Source of the DNA: CAYONP01 sp964405335
GTDB taxonomy: Bacteria > Armatimonadota > UBA10988
DNA length: 64,000 bases
Direction: 5' to 3'
NCBI GenBank assembly: GCA_964405335.1
Contig: CAYONP010000009.1
Location: forward strand, 20,486 to 84,485
Position 1 is the stretch's first letter, and the number at the start of each line of letters is the position of its first letter. The translations under genes were made by a program, and so were the position numbers. This document shows positions 34,568 through 43,015 of this stretch, piece by piece. The notes under the pieces were generated by a model, which saw only the letters and a list, made by a program, of their open reading frames with translations, did not search any database and was not told the origin of the DNA.

Positions 34568-36139
34568 TCAGCTCCGCGGCACCAGCACCGCCAGCGTGCG
34601 CTTGATCTCAGGCCAGGCGGAGCGCAGGAAGTCCTCCGCCGCGGCGGTGGTCTCCTCGACCGTGCCGCGCCAGGCGACGCCGAAGTGGACCTGCGTCCAG
34701 ACCCGGTTGCGGTCCCGCACGCTGCTGCCGGTGTACTTGGTCCAGTCGGTGATGGTCACCTCGCCGTCGGTGTAGGTGTACATGGCGAGATGCACCGGCA
34801 GACCGTCGAGGCCGACCACGACGTGCTCGAACGGTAGCCGCTCGCCGTCGAGCTCGAACTCGACCTGCTTCTGGTCGAGTATCTGGTTGCCGCCGCCGCG
34901 GATGCAGGCCGTCGGCGGGTGCAGGCTGCGCCGGCCGCGGCCGCAGATGACGTGGATGTAAGCCCCGGCGCGGAGCCGCTCGTTGACGTACTGGCGGCTG
35001 ATCACCGCGACGTTGCCCAGCTCCTCGAACACGCCCTGGTCGACCTCGCCCTCTTCGGGGCAGATCCAGTCGCCAAACCGGAGCGGGATCTGGCTCAGGT
35101 CGACGTCAGGCACTTCGGTCACCGGCGGCGCGACCGCCAGCCCGGTGAAGTGCAGACCAACCAGCAGGGCCGCCATGGCCGCCAGCGGCGCGAAGTCGAG
35201 CCGGAAGCGCGGCCGACCGTCGCCGGCCGGCGGCGGCGCCGCGGCGATGTCGGCCGACGGGCCGACAATCAGCCGAGCGGCAAGCACCAACACGCCGATG
35301 GCCACGATGAGCAGGATGGGCCCACTGAGCTTGTCGTGAAAGAAGCCGACGGCAAAGTCGTGGCCCCAGATGCGGCCGACACAGAGAATCGAGAACAGCC
35401 GGATCACGTTCGAGGCGACGGCGATCGGCACGGCCAAGGCCAGGATTGCCGCTTTGCGCGCCGGCGTGGTGTCGGTCAGGTAGGCGACCAGCACGCCGAC
35501 CATGGTCAGGCCCATGATGGCCTTGAACCCCGAGCAGGCCACGCCGACGACATAGTCCTCGCCGTCGAGGACCATCACCGCGCCGTTGGCGGTCACCTCG
35601 GCGCCGGTGACGATGTACATCAGCACCGTGCCCAGCTTGGCGCTGAGCATCTGCATCGGGAAGCTCATGTCGTAGAGCCAGAGCCAACTGATCGGCACGG
35701 CGAAGAAGAAGAAGCTGAGTGCGAACCAGGTCAGGCGATAGACCTGCGGCCCGCCGACGGTGAGCACCAGGCCATGCCAGAGGACCACGCCCGAACAGGC
35801 GATGAAGAAGTTGATGTCGCTCTGCTGGCCGCGCAGGTAGAGCAGCGCGGCGGCGCCGACGACGGCCAGGCCTGGCCACCAGAAGCGCCACTCGGCGGTG
35901 GCCAGCGCGGCCCGAGCGCGCCAGACGAGCCAGCCCGAGATCACCGGCACCAGGTAGCCGTGCGAGTAGTAAGGGTTCTCGTCCCAGCCGTCGACGACCC
36001 ATTTGAGCTGGAAGTCATAGGCGAGGTAGAAGGCGTAGACCAGGGCCGCCAGGCCGACCAGGGCCAACGGCTCGGGCGGTCGCACGGCCTGGCGTTCGTC
36101 GCCCGGCGGGTCGGCCGGGGTGTCGACCAGGTCACTCAT
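34568..36139 (-). CDS. exosortase fused to EpsI-type C-terminal domain
   Basis: 523 residues. The N-terminal 330 residues are a multi-pass exosortase with the catalytic triad visible: Cys202 in VVGVACSGFKAI, Arg247 in SNVIRLFSIL and His268 in VGFFHDKLSGP. Residues about 350-523 match the exosortase-associated EpsI domain (LRFGDWIC, HPPTACIRGGGN, MYTYTDGEVTITDW). Exosortases cleave and transfer PEP-CTERM-type proteins during EPS/biofilm secretion. The ATG overlaps the stop of the TPR lipoprotein (ATGA), and a GT4 glycosyltransferase lies upstream. No protein with a PEP-CTERM-like tail was seen in this window. Confidence 0.92.
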   Translation of the reverse strand: MSDLVDTPADPPGDERQAVRPPEPLALVGLAALVYAFYLAYDFQLKWVVDGWDENPYYSHGYLVPVISGWLVWRARAALATAEWRFWWPGLAVVGAAALLYLRGQQSDINFFIACSGVVLWHGLVLTVGGPQVYRLTWFALSFFFFAVPISWLWLYDMSFPMQMLSAKLGTVLMYIVTGAEVTANGAVMVLDGEDYVVGVACSGFKAIMGLTMVGVLVAYLTDTTPARKAAILALAVPIAVASNVIRLFSILCVGRIWGHDFAVGFFHDKLSGPILLIVAIGVLVLAARLIVGPSADIAAAPPPAGDGRPRFRLDFAPLAAMAALLVGLHFTGLAVAPPVTEVPDVDLSQIPLRFGDWICPEEGEVDQGVFEELGNVAVISRQYVNERLRAGAYIHVICGRGRRSLHPPTACIRGGGNQILDQKQVEFELDGERLPFEHVVVGLDGLPVHLAMYTYTDGEVTITDWTKYTGSSVRDRNRVWTQVHFGVAWRGTVEETTAAAEDFLRSAWPEIKRTLAVLVPRS

Positions 36140-37821
36140 TGACCGGCCCCCAGTCCGCCACGCCAGGCGGTCGCGCGGGCCAGCTCCTTGGCCTTCAACA
36201 GGCCGTCGAACTGCTCCTTCGACTGCACCGCAATCTGGGCCAGCCGGGCGGCATTCTCACGGTCGCCGCGGGCCTCGGCCACCAGCGCCAAGTGGAAGTG
36301 GATCTCGCCGCTCTTGGGCAGGCTCTCGAGCGCCTCGCGGAACAGCGCTTCGGCGCCGGCCAGGTCATCGCGCTTGAGCAGCACGTAGCCCATGGTGTCG
36401 AGCAGGTTCGGGTTGCGACCGCTGAGCTGCAACGCGCGCTGGATGCAAGTCAGCGCGACGTTCATCTTAGAGCTGTCCGCCGACGAGTAGCGCGCCAGGT
36501 GCCAGGCCAGGTTGTTCAACGCCAGGATGTCGTTGGCGTTCTCTTGCAGCAGGGCGATGTACTGCCGCTCAATCGCCTCGATCAGCGGCGCCGCCGGCTC
36601 CTGCTCCGACCGCGCGGCGACCTGCTGCAGAAAGACCGTCATGTGCCGCAACGCCTCGCTGCGCCGTGAGGCATCGTTCTGCAGCACGTCGTTGTACAGC
36701 TCGAGCGTGTACTGCGTGTCGGCGTTGAACTCGGCCAGCGTGTTGGCCAGCCGGAGCAACATGCCCATGTTGCCCTTGGTCAGCTCGCGCACGCGCCGGA
36801 TGTGGGTGATGGCGACATCGGCCCGGCCGTCGGCGAACAGCGCCTGGGCATAGACCAGCCGCACCTCGGCCTCGATCTCCGGCTCGACCGCCGGCTCGCC
36901 GCGGTCGGCCACCGTTTCGATGGTCTCGAGCAGCTTGCCGGCCATGCGCCGCGCCTCCTGCGCCCGGCCGGCGGTGCGCAGCACGCCCGCCATCTGGGTC
37001 TGGGGCAGGATGTAGCCCTCGCGGCGCGTCTTCTTCCACTCTTCCAGCGCCTCCGGCTCGGTCGGCGGCTTCGGCGCCAGGGGATGGTCGTCCATCCACT
37101 TCTGAATCACCGCCTCGCAGTCGGCGAACCGCCCGCTGTTGAGCAGGAACGACGCCAACTCGTCGCGGTACTGCGCGACCGGGTGGTCGGCCAGCCGCTC
37201 GCGCAGCAGCCGCTCGACCGTCGCGCCGTCGAACTCAGCGCCGGCGATCGCCAGCCGCAGCTCGCGCACCTGCTCCGAGCCGGGCAGCCTGGCCGCCAGC
37301 ACCTGGTAGTGCCGCTTGGCCGTGGCGATGTCCTGACCGCCCAGCGCCGCCTGGACCAAGCGGTAGCGGGCGACATGGTTGTCGGCGTTCAGGTCGATCG
37401 CCCGGCCCCAGCTCCCGATCGCCAGGTCCCGCGCGCCGAGCGCCAGGTAGAGGTCGCCCACGGCGGCCTGCACCTCTGAGCTGTCGCGGTTCTCTTCGTC
37501 GAGCTGCTCGACCATCTTGGCGGCGGTGGCGCGGTCGCCCGAGGAGAGCTTCAGCGAGGCCAGACCGGCGGTCGCCTCGGCGTTGTTTGGTTCCATCTCA
37601 AGCGCGCGGGTGAACGCCTGCTCGGCCTTCAGCCAGGCCTTGCGCTGAACCTCGAGCGAGCCGATGCGGACCAGTGCCTCGGCCGTCGGCTGGCCCGCGA
37701 TCTGGTCATACAGCGCCTGCAACTCCGCCGGCAGCTCGAGCGAAAAGACCCGCGCCTCGCGGCCGCAGCCGCCCAGCGCCAGGCCGGCCAGCAGCACCAG
37801 CATCCATCCACTGCGTCGCAT
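36136..37821 (-). CDS. TPR-repeat lipoprotein linked to exosortase
   Basis: 561 residues from the ATG at 37819-37821 (lipobox LGGC, Cys19; longer upstream frame lacks coding character). It is built of TPR units throughout, e.g. KAEQAFTRALEMEPNNAEATAGL and NLAWHLARY, LLDTMGYVLLKRDDLAGAEALFREALESLP near the end. It resembles the PrsT/EpsX-type TPR lipoproteins that accompany exosortases and probably helps polysaccharide or protein export at the outer membrane. Coupled to the exosortase by ATGA overlap. Confidence 0.85.
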   Translation of the reverse strand: MRRSGWMLVLLAGLALGGCGREARVFSLELPAELQALYDQIAGQPTAEALVRIGSLEVQRKAWLKAEQAFTRALEMEPNNAEATAGLASLKLSSGDRATAAKMVEQLDEENRDSSEVQAAVGDLYLALGARDLAIGSWGRAIDLNADNHVARYRLVQAALGGQDIATAKRHYQVLAARLPGSEQVRELRLAIAGAEFDGATVERLLRERLADHPVAQYRDELASFLLNSGRFADCEAVIQKWMDDHPLAPKPPTEPEALEEWKKTRREGYILPQTQMAGVLRTAGRAQEARRMAGKLLETIETVADRGEPAVEPEIEAEVRLVYAQALFADGRADVAITHIRRVRELTKGNMGMLLRLANTLAEFNADTQYTLELYNDVLQNDASRRSEALRHMTVFLQQVAARSEQEPAAPLIEAIERQYIALLQENANDILALNNLAWHLARYSSADSSKMNVALTCIQRALQLSGRNPNLLDTMGYVLLKRDDLAGAEALFREALESLPKSGEIHFHLALVAEARGDRENAARLAQIAVQSKEQFDGLLKAKELARATAWRGGLGAGQ

Positions 37822-37978
37822 CGCTGCCTCCCTCGCCGCCGCCCAGGTCTCCGCATTGACGGTAGTATCGCCGGACGAGCCGCCTTCTTGACCCCGCCAC
37901 TCACCTACATTATGCCGTGCCGCGGCGGACGCGTCGCGTAACGGGCGTCGATCACCCGGCTGCAAATCAGGTGCCGCC

Positions 37979-39085
37979 TCACCCGGCCAGCGCGGTGCGA
38001 TAGGCCTGCAAGTGCCGCTCGGCCGACCGCCGCCAGGTGAAGAGCGCCGCGCGCTCACGCGCCAGACCGGCCCGCCGCGCGCGCTCGCCGTCGTCGGCCA
38101 GCAGCCGGACCAGCGTCGCCGCCCATTCCTCGGCGGCATCGGGCGGCAGGTGCGGCACCGCCTCGCCGGTGACCTCGACCAGCGCCGGCGTGTCGCTGAC
38201 CAGCGGCAGCGTGCCGCAGGCGGCCGACTCGAGCGGCGGCAGGCCGAAGCCCTCGTAGTAGGACGGATAGCAGAATAGCGTGGCGCCGGTGTAGAGCGCT
38301 GGCAGGTCGCCGTCGGGCACGTAGCCGGCAAAGCGGATGCGATCGCTCAGGCCGAGCCGCTCAATCGCCGCCAGCACCGGCGCCTGGCCCCAGCCGACCC
38401 GGCCGACGATGACCAGCGGCGTCTCGTCGCCGAGCCGGCGCAACTCGGCCATCGTCCACACCAGGCCGAGCAGGTTCTTGCGCGGCTGCAGCAGCCCGAC
38501 GCTGAGCAGATAGCGCTCGGGCAACGCGTACTTCTCCCGCACCACCGCGACGGCATCGGCGCCGGCCGGCGCGAACTCCGCGCCGATCCCGTTCGGCACG
38601 GCGAAGACACGGTCGGGCGGCAGGCGATAGAGCCGCAGCAGGTCACGCCGCGTCGTCTCGCTCACCCCAACCACGGCCCCGGCGCGGCGGCAGGCGCGGG
38701 GCACCGACCAGCGGAGCAGCAGTCGGTCGCGCCAACGAAAGGTCCGCGGCAGCAGCTCGTAAGAGCAGTCGTGGACGGTGGTGACGAACGGGCAGGGCAG
38801 CCACGGCGGGGCGCTGTATTGCAGGTGGACCAGGTCGACCCCGAGCCGGGCGGCCAGCCGCGGCAGGGCAACCAGCGTCCACAGCCGGCCGCCCGGTTGA
38901 GCGACGACCTCGATGCGGAGGTTGGCACGCCGCGGCAGCAGGCCGGCCTCGGGCCGCTGGTCGACCGCGGCGATGAACTGCCATTCCGGCGCGGCAGCCG
39001 GCAGTTCGCGCAGCAGGCCGAGCCAGTAGGTGCGGTCGCCGGTCTTGCGGCCGATGATCGGCCGCGCGTCGAGCAGGACCTTCAT
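37979..39085 (-). CDS. GT4-family glycosyltransferase
   Basis: 368 residues from the ATG at 39083-39085. GT-B fold with the family 4 pattern: VLLDARPIIGRKTGDRTYWLGLL, VDLVHLQYSAPPW, VVGVSETTRRDLLRLYRL, RYLLSVGLLQPRKNL, RIRFAGYVPDGDLPALY and YPSYYEGFGLPPLES (retaining Glu-x7-Glu-like region). It likely adds mannose or a related sugar to a surface polysaccharide. It precedes the exosortase-linked genes on the same strand (157-nt gap). Confidence 0.9.
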   Translation of the reverse strand: MKVLLDARPIIGRKTGDRTYWLGLLRELPAAAPEWQFIAAVDQRPEAGLLPRRANLRIEVVAQPGGRLWTLVALPRLAARLGVDLVHLQYSAPPWLPCPFVTTVHDCSYELLPRTFRWRDRLLLRWSVPRACRRAGAVVGVSETTRRDLLRLYRLPPDRVFAVPNGIGAEFAPAGADAVAVVREKYALPERYLLSVGLLQPRKNLLGLVWTMAELRRLGDETPLVIVGRVGWGQAPVLAAIERLGLSDRIRFAGYVPDGDLPALYTGATLFCYPSYYEGFGLPPLESAACGTLPLVSDTPALVEVTGEAVPHLPPDAAEEWAATLVRLLADDGERARRAGLARERAALFTWRRSAERHLQAYRTALAG

Positions 39086-39295
39086 GCGGCGATGATGCCC
39101 GCCGGCACGGCGGCGGTCAAGCGGGCGGTCCGCGGGATCGACGACCGCGACAGCTAGAGCGTGCAAGCGCACGCCGACCAGCCCAAATGGTAGACAAACC
39201 GGGCAGTCGTCGCTTACCACTCGGTCGCCAGCCAGGGCAACGTCACCGCCACGCCGCTCTATGACGCCTGGGGCACCGAGCGCACGCAGGCGACC

Positions 39296-39484
39296 CCCGA
39301 CCCCATCGGCTACAAGGGCCAGACCGGCTACTACCAAGATGTCGAGACCTGTCTTGTGCTATGTACGTATCGCTACTACGACCCCACCCGCGGCCGCTGG
39401 CTGACCCGCGACCCGATTGGTTATGGTGGCGGGCTCAACTTGTATGGGTACTGTGGGGCGGATCCGGTGGGCGGGGTGGATCCG
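39296..39484 (+). repeat. Rhs core direct repeat, copy 1
   Basis: About 190 bp nearly identical to 41306-41494, encoding the end of the Rhs core (DPIGYKGQTGYYQDVET and YYDPTRGRWLTRDPIGYG). Divergence begins abruptly after the codons GGVD. Confidence 0.85.
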
Positions 39485-40144
39485 CTTGGTCTGCAGGCAA
39501 CCGAGCTCATCCCGGAGGCGCCAGAGGTCCTCCTCCGGGAACTTGCCGAAGAGACCACGGAGAACGTGTCGCGTCGCACCTCGCAGAACGTAGCCGGACG
39601 GGCGGCGCGCAGCGTCGGCACACGGGCGGCCACCTCAACCGGTGCGTCGCTCGGTTGGGCTGGCACATTCTGCCGCGTAACGGGCTGGGGCATGGTTGCC
39701 GCGTCGATCGTGCAGGGCTACGCGCTGTACGAGGACATTCGGGGCGCGCGGGTCGCAGCGTGGGCCGCCGAACCGGCGCCAGGATACTACGAGAGGCGAC
39801 AGAGGCGCAAGCAGCAACCGGATGAGCATTCCTACATACGCGTGGTGGGCTCATCGGCCGAATGGGCGGCCGTCCGCCAAGCAGGCGGGCTCGTACCCAG
39901 CACGGATCCCAGACTTGGTGCAGGGAACACACGAATCGCGGACCCCAGCTGGTACCCCTACCTGAGGGACCTCCATCCAGACGCGCCCGGCATGGTGATC
40001 GTCACGTTCTCGCAGTCCGTCGTCGAAATGGGCCCGGATGTGTACCGTCGTGGCGATGCTCCCCTCGCATTTGTCGTCCGCGCGGCTGCGGCCAACCGCC
40101 GCGCAGTTCGCCTGGAACTTCGCGATCTCAGCCCCATCTACTGA
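39356..40144 (+). CDS. displaced Rhs core fragment with C-terminal toxin tip 1
   Basis: 262 codons from a GTG. Rhs-core homology extends upstream to 39194, just after an in-frame TAG (39191-39193), with no ATG/GTG/TTG before 39356, so this is a 5'-truncated remnant of a large Rhs protein. It contains the core-ending RYYDPTRGRWLTRDPIGYGG (20 residues) and LYGYCGADPVGGVDPLG, where Rhs proteins release their C-terminal toxin. The tip (from about residue 42) is variable, with a hydrophobic segment (about 95-125) and a final domain (GGLVPSTDPRLGAGN, MVIVTFSQSVVEMGP) that I do not recognise. Probably silent unless recombined with an intact rhs gene. Followed by an immunity-type gene. Confidence 0.75.
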   Translation: MLCTYRYYDPTRGRWLTRDPIGYGGGLNLYGYCGADPVGGVDPLGLQATELIPEAPEVLLRELAEETTENVSRRTSQNVAGRAARSVGTRAATSTGASLGWAGTFCRVTGWGMVAASIVQGYALYEDIRGARVAAWAAEPAPGYYERRQRRKQQPDEHSYIRVVGSSAEWAAVRQAGGLVPSTDPRLGAGNTRIADPSWYPYLRDLHPDAPGMVIVTFSQSVVEMGPDVYRRGDAPLAFVVRAAAANRRAVRLELRDLSPIY

Positions 40145-40157
40145 CTTGGAGAGCGCC

Positions 40158-40571
40158 TTGCTGAAGGTGTTGGTCGCCTCGTCGCGAACAGTCTTGACCG
40201 AGCTCTACCGGCGTCGGCTGCCGCGACCGCTGGCGGAGGGCGTGGAACAGGTCAGTCCGTGGAGGGTCCCCGAAGCGATCTTGCTCCGCGAGCCCTGCTT
40301 CGTCGTGATTGACACTCAGCGCGACGTCGCCAGAGCGGTTCAGCTAGTGAACGATATTCACCATGCATTGTCCTCGTACCCAGGGCACTTTCCAGACTTG
40401 GTGCTGTTCATTCCAGACCGTAGTTTCACCGATAATATGTCCGTCGGGGCCTGGATGATTGATGGAGTCGCTGCTGTATCGCAAGTCGTTGCTTACACTG
40501 ATGGAAGAGAGGCTGCTGCCGTTGAGGACACGGTTGCACTGCTGCTATCCCGTGCCCATCCTACGAACTGA
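40158..40571 (+). CDS. probable immunity protein for toxin tip 1
   Basis: 137 residues from a TTG at 40158-40160, chosen for the GGAG 6 nt upstream and the position 14 nt after the toxin stop; the same frame is open further upstream inside the toxin gene. Sequence (LLKVLVASSRTVLTELYRRR, FVVIDTQRDVARAVQLVNDI) is unrelated to anything I recognise. Small gene directly behind a toxin tip is the standard place for an immunity gene. Lower G+C than the surrounding chromosome. Confidence 0.6.
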   Translation: MLKVLVASSRTVLTELYRRRLPRPLAEGVEQVSPWRVPEAILLREPCFVVIDTQRDVARAVQLVNDIHHALSSYPGHFPDLVLFIPDRSFTDNMSVGAWMIDGVAAVSQVVAYTDGREAAAVEDTVALLLSRAHPTN

Positions 40572-40692
40572 CCCGGCCGCACCACCGCCGGCATCCTGCC
40601 CAACGGCGCGCGCACCGGCTACACTTACGGTCCCGGCAGCGTCCTGGCCGTGCTGGAGGTGCTTCGGCAGGTGCTGGAATCGGGAGACACGC
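40572..40692 (+). pseudogene. short Rhs repeat remnant
   Basis: From 40584 one frame reads TAGILPNGARTGYTYGPGS, which fits an Rhs/YD repeat unit (NGxxTxYTY), then runs on as VLAVLEVLRQVLESGD into a stop. It is too short to be a gene and looks like the junction left by recombination of another Rhs tip, of which only the immunity gene (40694-41290) remains. Confidence 0.5.
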
Positions 40693-40693
40693 C

Positions 40694-41290
40694 ATGGCAT
40701 TGATGGTCTGGGAACTGCGGCCGTCCGGCGGCTTCGTGCCGTTGGTCGACCTGAGCGATGAGGCCGCCGGCGAGAACATGGCTGCCAATGGCTGGGGCCC
40801 GGGCGTGGGTTGGGGCTTCAACGGTCGGGTGTATGGCGAGGCGTTCGTGCCGCCTCGGCTCACGCCGCTGTTCGATCGCCAGCATCGCGGCATGGTGGTC
40901 AGCGACTGCCCCATGTGGGGCGACACCAGCGCTCCGTTGCTGAGCCGGCGGGCGGTGGAGGCGCTACGCGACATGCTGGAGCCGAACGGTGAGCTGTTGC
41001 CGGTGATCTGCGACTACGAGGAGTTCTGGATCTTCAACACCACTCGGCTGCTCGATGCACTGGACGAAGCGGAGTCAGAACTTCGCCGCTTCCCGAGCAG
41101 CGGCCGCATCATGAAGATTGAGCGCTATGAGCTTCTGGCGGATCAGCTCGGTGAGTGCCCTATCTTCAAGCTCACGTTGGATGCTCACGGACGCGCCCTG
41201 GTCACCAAGGAGTTCATCGACCGCGTGAACCAATCGGCGTTGGTTGGGTTCAGCTTCTGTCCAATCTGGACTTCAGCACGACAGTCATAG
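40694..41290 (+). CDS. orphan Imm11/DUF1629-like immunity protein
   Basis: 198 residues with GGGAG 7 nt before the ATG. Pattern LSRRAVEALRDMLEPNGELLP, then IFNTTRLLDALDEAES, ECPIFKL and ALVTKEFIDRVNQSALVGFSF fits the Imm11 (DUF1629) immunity family of polymorphic toxin systems. No toxin precedes it, only an Rhs-repeat scrap. Its TAG stop (41288-41290) is in the same frame as the Rhs core fragment that follows, so readthrough would fuse the two. Confidence 0.7.
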   Translation: MALMVWELRPSGGFVPLVDLSDEAAGENMAANGWGPGVGWGFNGRVYGEAFVPPRLTPLFDRQHRGMVVSDCPMWGDTSAPLLSRRAVEALRDMLEPNGELLPVICDYEEFWIFNTTRLLDALDEAESELRRFPSSGRIMKIERYELLADQLGECPIFKLTLDAHGRALVTKEFIDRVNQSALVGFSFCPIWTSARQS

Positions 41291-41305
41291 CGCACCCAGA
41301 CCGCA

Positions 41306-41494
41306 CCCGACCCCATCGGCTACAAGGGCCAGACCGGCTACTACCAAGATGTCGAGACCGGCCTGGTGCTTTGTACGTATCGCTACTACGACCCCACCCG
41401 CGGCCGCTGGCTGACCCGCGACCCGATTGGTTATGGTGGTGGGCTCAACTTGTATGGGTACTGCGGGGCGGATCCGGTGGGCGGGGTGGATGCG
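41306..41494 (+). repeat. Rhs core direct repeat, copy 2
   Basis: Partner of 39296-39484, nearly identical base for base and in the same relative frame. It ends at the same core cleavage-site codons, after which the downstream tip is unrelated. Confidence 0.85.
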
Positions 41495-42610
41495 ACTGGA
41501 GAGTTCGTACAGATCCTAGTCGGTGCAGGCATCGGCTTGGCCTTCGACGCCGCCGTGCAGTTGGCGACAACCGGCCATTGGGACTGGCGGAGGGGCGCCG
41601 CGGCCGCGGCGGCGGGCGCGGCAACCGCATTGCTCGGGCCAGCCGCCGGAATGCTGGCCCGCGGGCTTGGCGGTGGGCTGCTTGGTGCTGCCGGCGCCGG
41701 TGCGGCGATGGGTGCGGCCGGCGCCGCCGTCGGCACCGGCGTCGGCAATGCACTCAACGGGCAGCCGCTGACCAAACGGATGCTCGGCAACATGGCGGCG
41801 GGCGCGGTCGGCGGCGCTATCATGGGTGGCGCCGGCTACGCGATGCGGCAGATGCTCGGCCGTGCCCGCGGCAATCCTACCGCGCGGCAGACGGGCGGTT
41901 GCTTCGTTGCCGGCACGCCCGTTCAGATGGCTGATGGTACGAGCAGACCGATCGAGGAGGTCAAAGCCGGCGACCGGGTCCTCGCCCGAGATGAGGTCAC
42001 CGGCGCAACCGGCGCGCAGACCGTCGAAGAGGCCTTCGCCCACGTCGCGGCGTCCAGCGTGGTGCTGCACCTCGACTCCGGCGAGACGGTCGAGACCACC
42101 GACGAGCATCCGTTCTACGTGGCTGCCACGGGCTTCGTGCCGGCCGGCCGGCTGGCGGTGGGCAACGCGATCGTCACCCGCGCCGGCCCGCCGGCGGTCG
42201 TGGTGGCGATCGAGCACCGCCGGCGTCCGCTGGAGGTTCACAACCTGCGCGTGGAGGGTGCTCACACCTACTTCGTGGGCTTGTCGGGCGGCGGGGTTTG
42301 GGTGCACAATCAGGCGTGCCCGCCGGCGAGTGGTGGGCGTCCGGCAGGCTATGGGCGGAAGGCCCCAGAGACCGTCCACCCGCCGATGCGGACCAACGAT
42401 GGCTTGGAGGCCGCACAGCGCTTCCTGGGCCCAGGCTATCGCGAAGTCTCGCCGGGCAGGTATGTCTCTGCCGACGGCACCCGGCAAGTACGGCTTGGCA
42501 CCCACGAGGTGATACCTGGGCAGGAGCACATTCACTTCGAGACACTGCAACCGAACTCTGTCGACGGCACGTTCACAGTGAGGCATACCGACACCTACCC
42601 GCTGAGATAG
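41366..42610 (+). CDS. displaced Rhs core fragment with Hint pretoxin domain and toxin tip 2
   Basis: 414 codons from a GTG; core homology runs back to about 41291 without a start codon. Order: Rhs core end (residues 1-42), Ala/Gly-rich hydrophobic segment (about 45-165, possible membrane-translocating region), a pretoxin Hint domain (about 175-320) with nucleophile GGCFVAGTPVQMADG, block TTDEHPFYV and terminal GVWVHNQAC, then a roughly 95-residue toxin domain (RFLGPGYREVSPGRYVSADG, GQEHIHFETLQ) of unknown activity. The Hint domain would self-cleave and free the toxin. The immunity gene starts 2 nt after the stop. Confidence 0.8.
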   Translation: MLCTYRYYDPTRGRWLTRDPIGYGGGLNLYGYCGADPVGGVDATGEFVQILVGAGIGLAFDAAVQLATTGHWDWRRGAAAAAAGAATALLGPAAGMLARGLGGGLLGAAGAGAAMGAAGAAVGTGVGNALNGQPLTKRMLGNMAAGAVGGAIMGGAGYAMRQMLGRARGNPTARQTGGCFVAGTPVQMADGTSRPIEEVKAGDRVLARDEVTGATGAQTVEEAFAHVAASSVVLHLDSGETVETTDEHPFYVAATGFVPAGRLAVGNAIVTRAGPPAVVVAIEHRRRPLEVHNLRVEGAHTYFVGLSGGGVWVHNQACPPASGGRPAGYGRKAPETVHPPMRTNDGLEAAQRFLGPGYREVSPGRYVSADGTRQVRLGTHEVIPGQEHIHFETLQPNSVDGTFTVRHTDTYPLR

Positions 42611-42612
42611 CT

Positions 42613-42873
42613 ATGGAATACTACGTAGTTATGTACGAGGCCGACGTTCCGGTAGCAGGCATCCACCCTGACTTGGCTCACACCCAGCGTGCCCAGATGC
42701 CGCGGCCGGCTCACCTTCAGTTGATTCTCTGTGACAAGGGAGAGGTGAACATCTTGCTGCTGGATGCAGATGGCGACGAGTATTACGATTTTGGATACAG
42801 CACAGCCGACGAGGCGTTCCATGACGCCCTGCTCTGGTATGGCGTGCCGCGCGAGAGTTGGCGCGAAGTGTGA
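42613..42873 (+). CDS. probable immunity protein for toxin tip 2
   Basis: 86 residues starting at the ATG two bases after the toxin stop. Sequence MEYYVVMYEADVPVAG, NILLLDADGDEYYDFGYSTAD is acidic and small, as expected for an immunity protein, but not of a family I can name. The longer frame upstream (from 42298) is the toxin in another frame. Confidence 0.65.
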   Translation: MEYYVVMYEADVPVAGIHPDLAHTQRAQMPRPAHLQLILCDKGEVNILLLDADGDEYYDFGYSTADEAFHDALLWYGVPRESWREV

Positions 42874-43015
42874 TTGGCCCTCGCGTCAATGAGCGACCGA
42901 CCAGACGGGCGCGCAGACGGTCGAGGAGGCCTTCGCCCACGTCGCTGCGGCGACGCTGGTACTGCACCTGAACACCGGCGAGACGATCGAGACCACCGAC
43001 GAGCATCCGCTCTAC

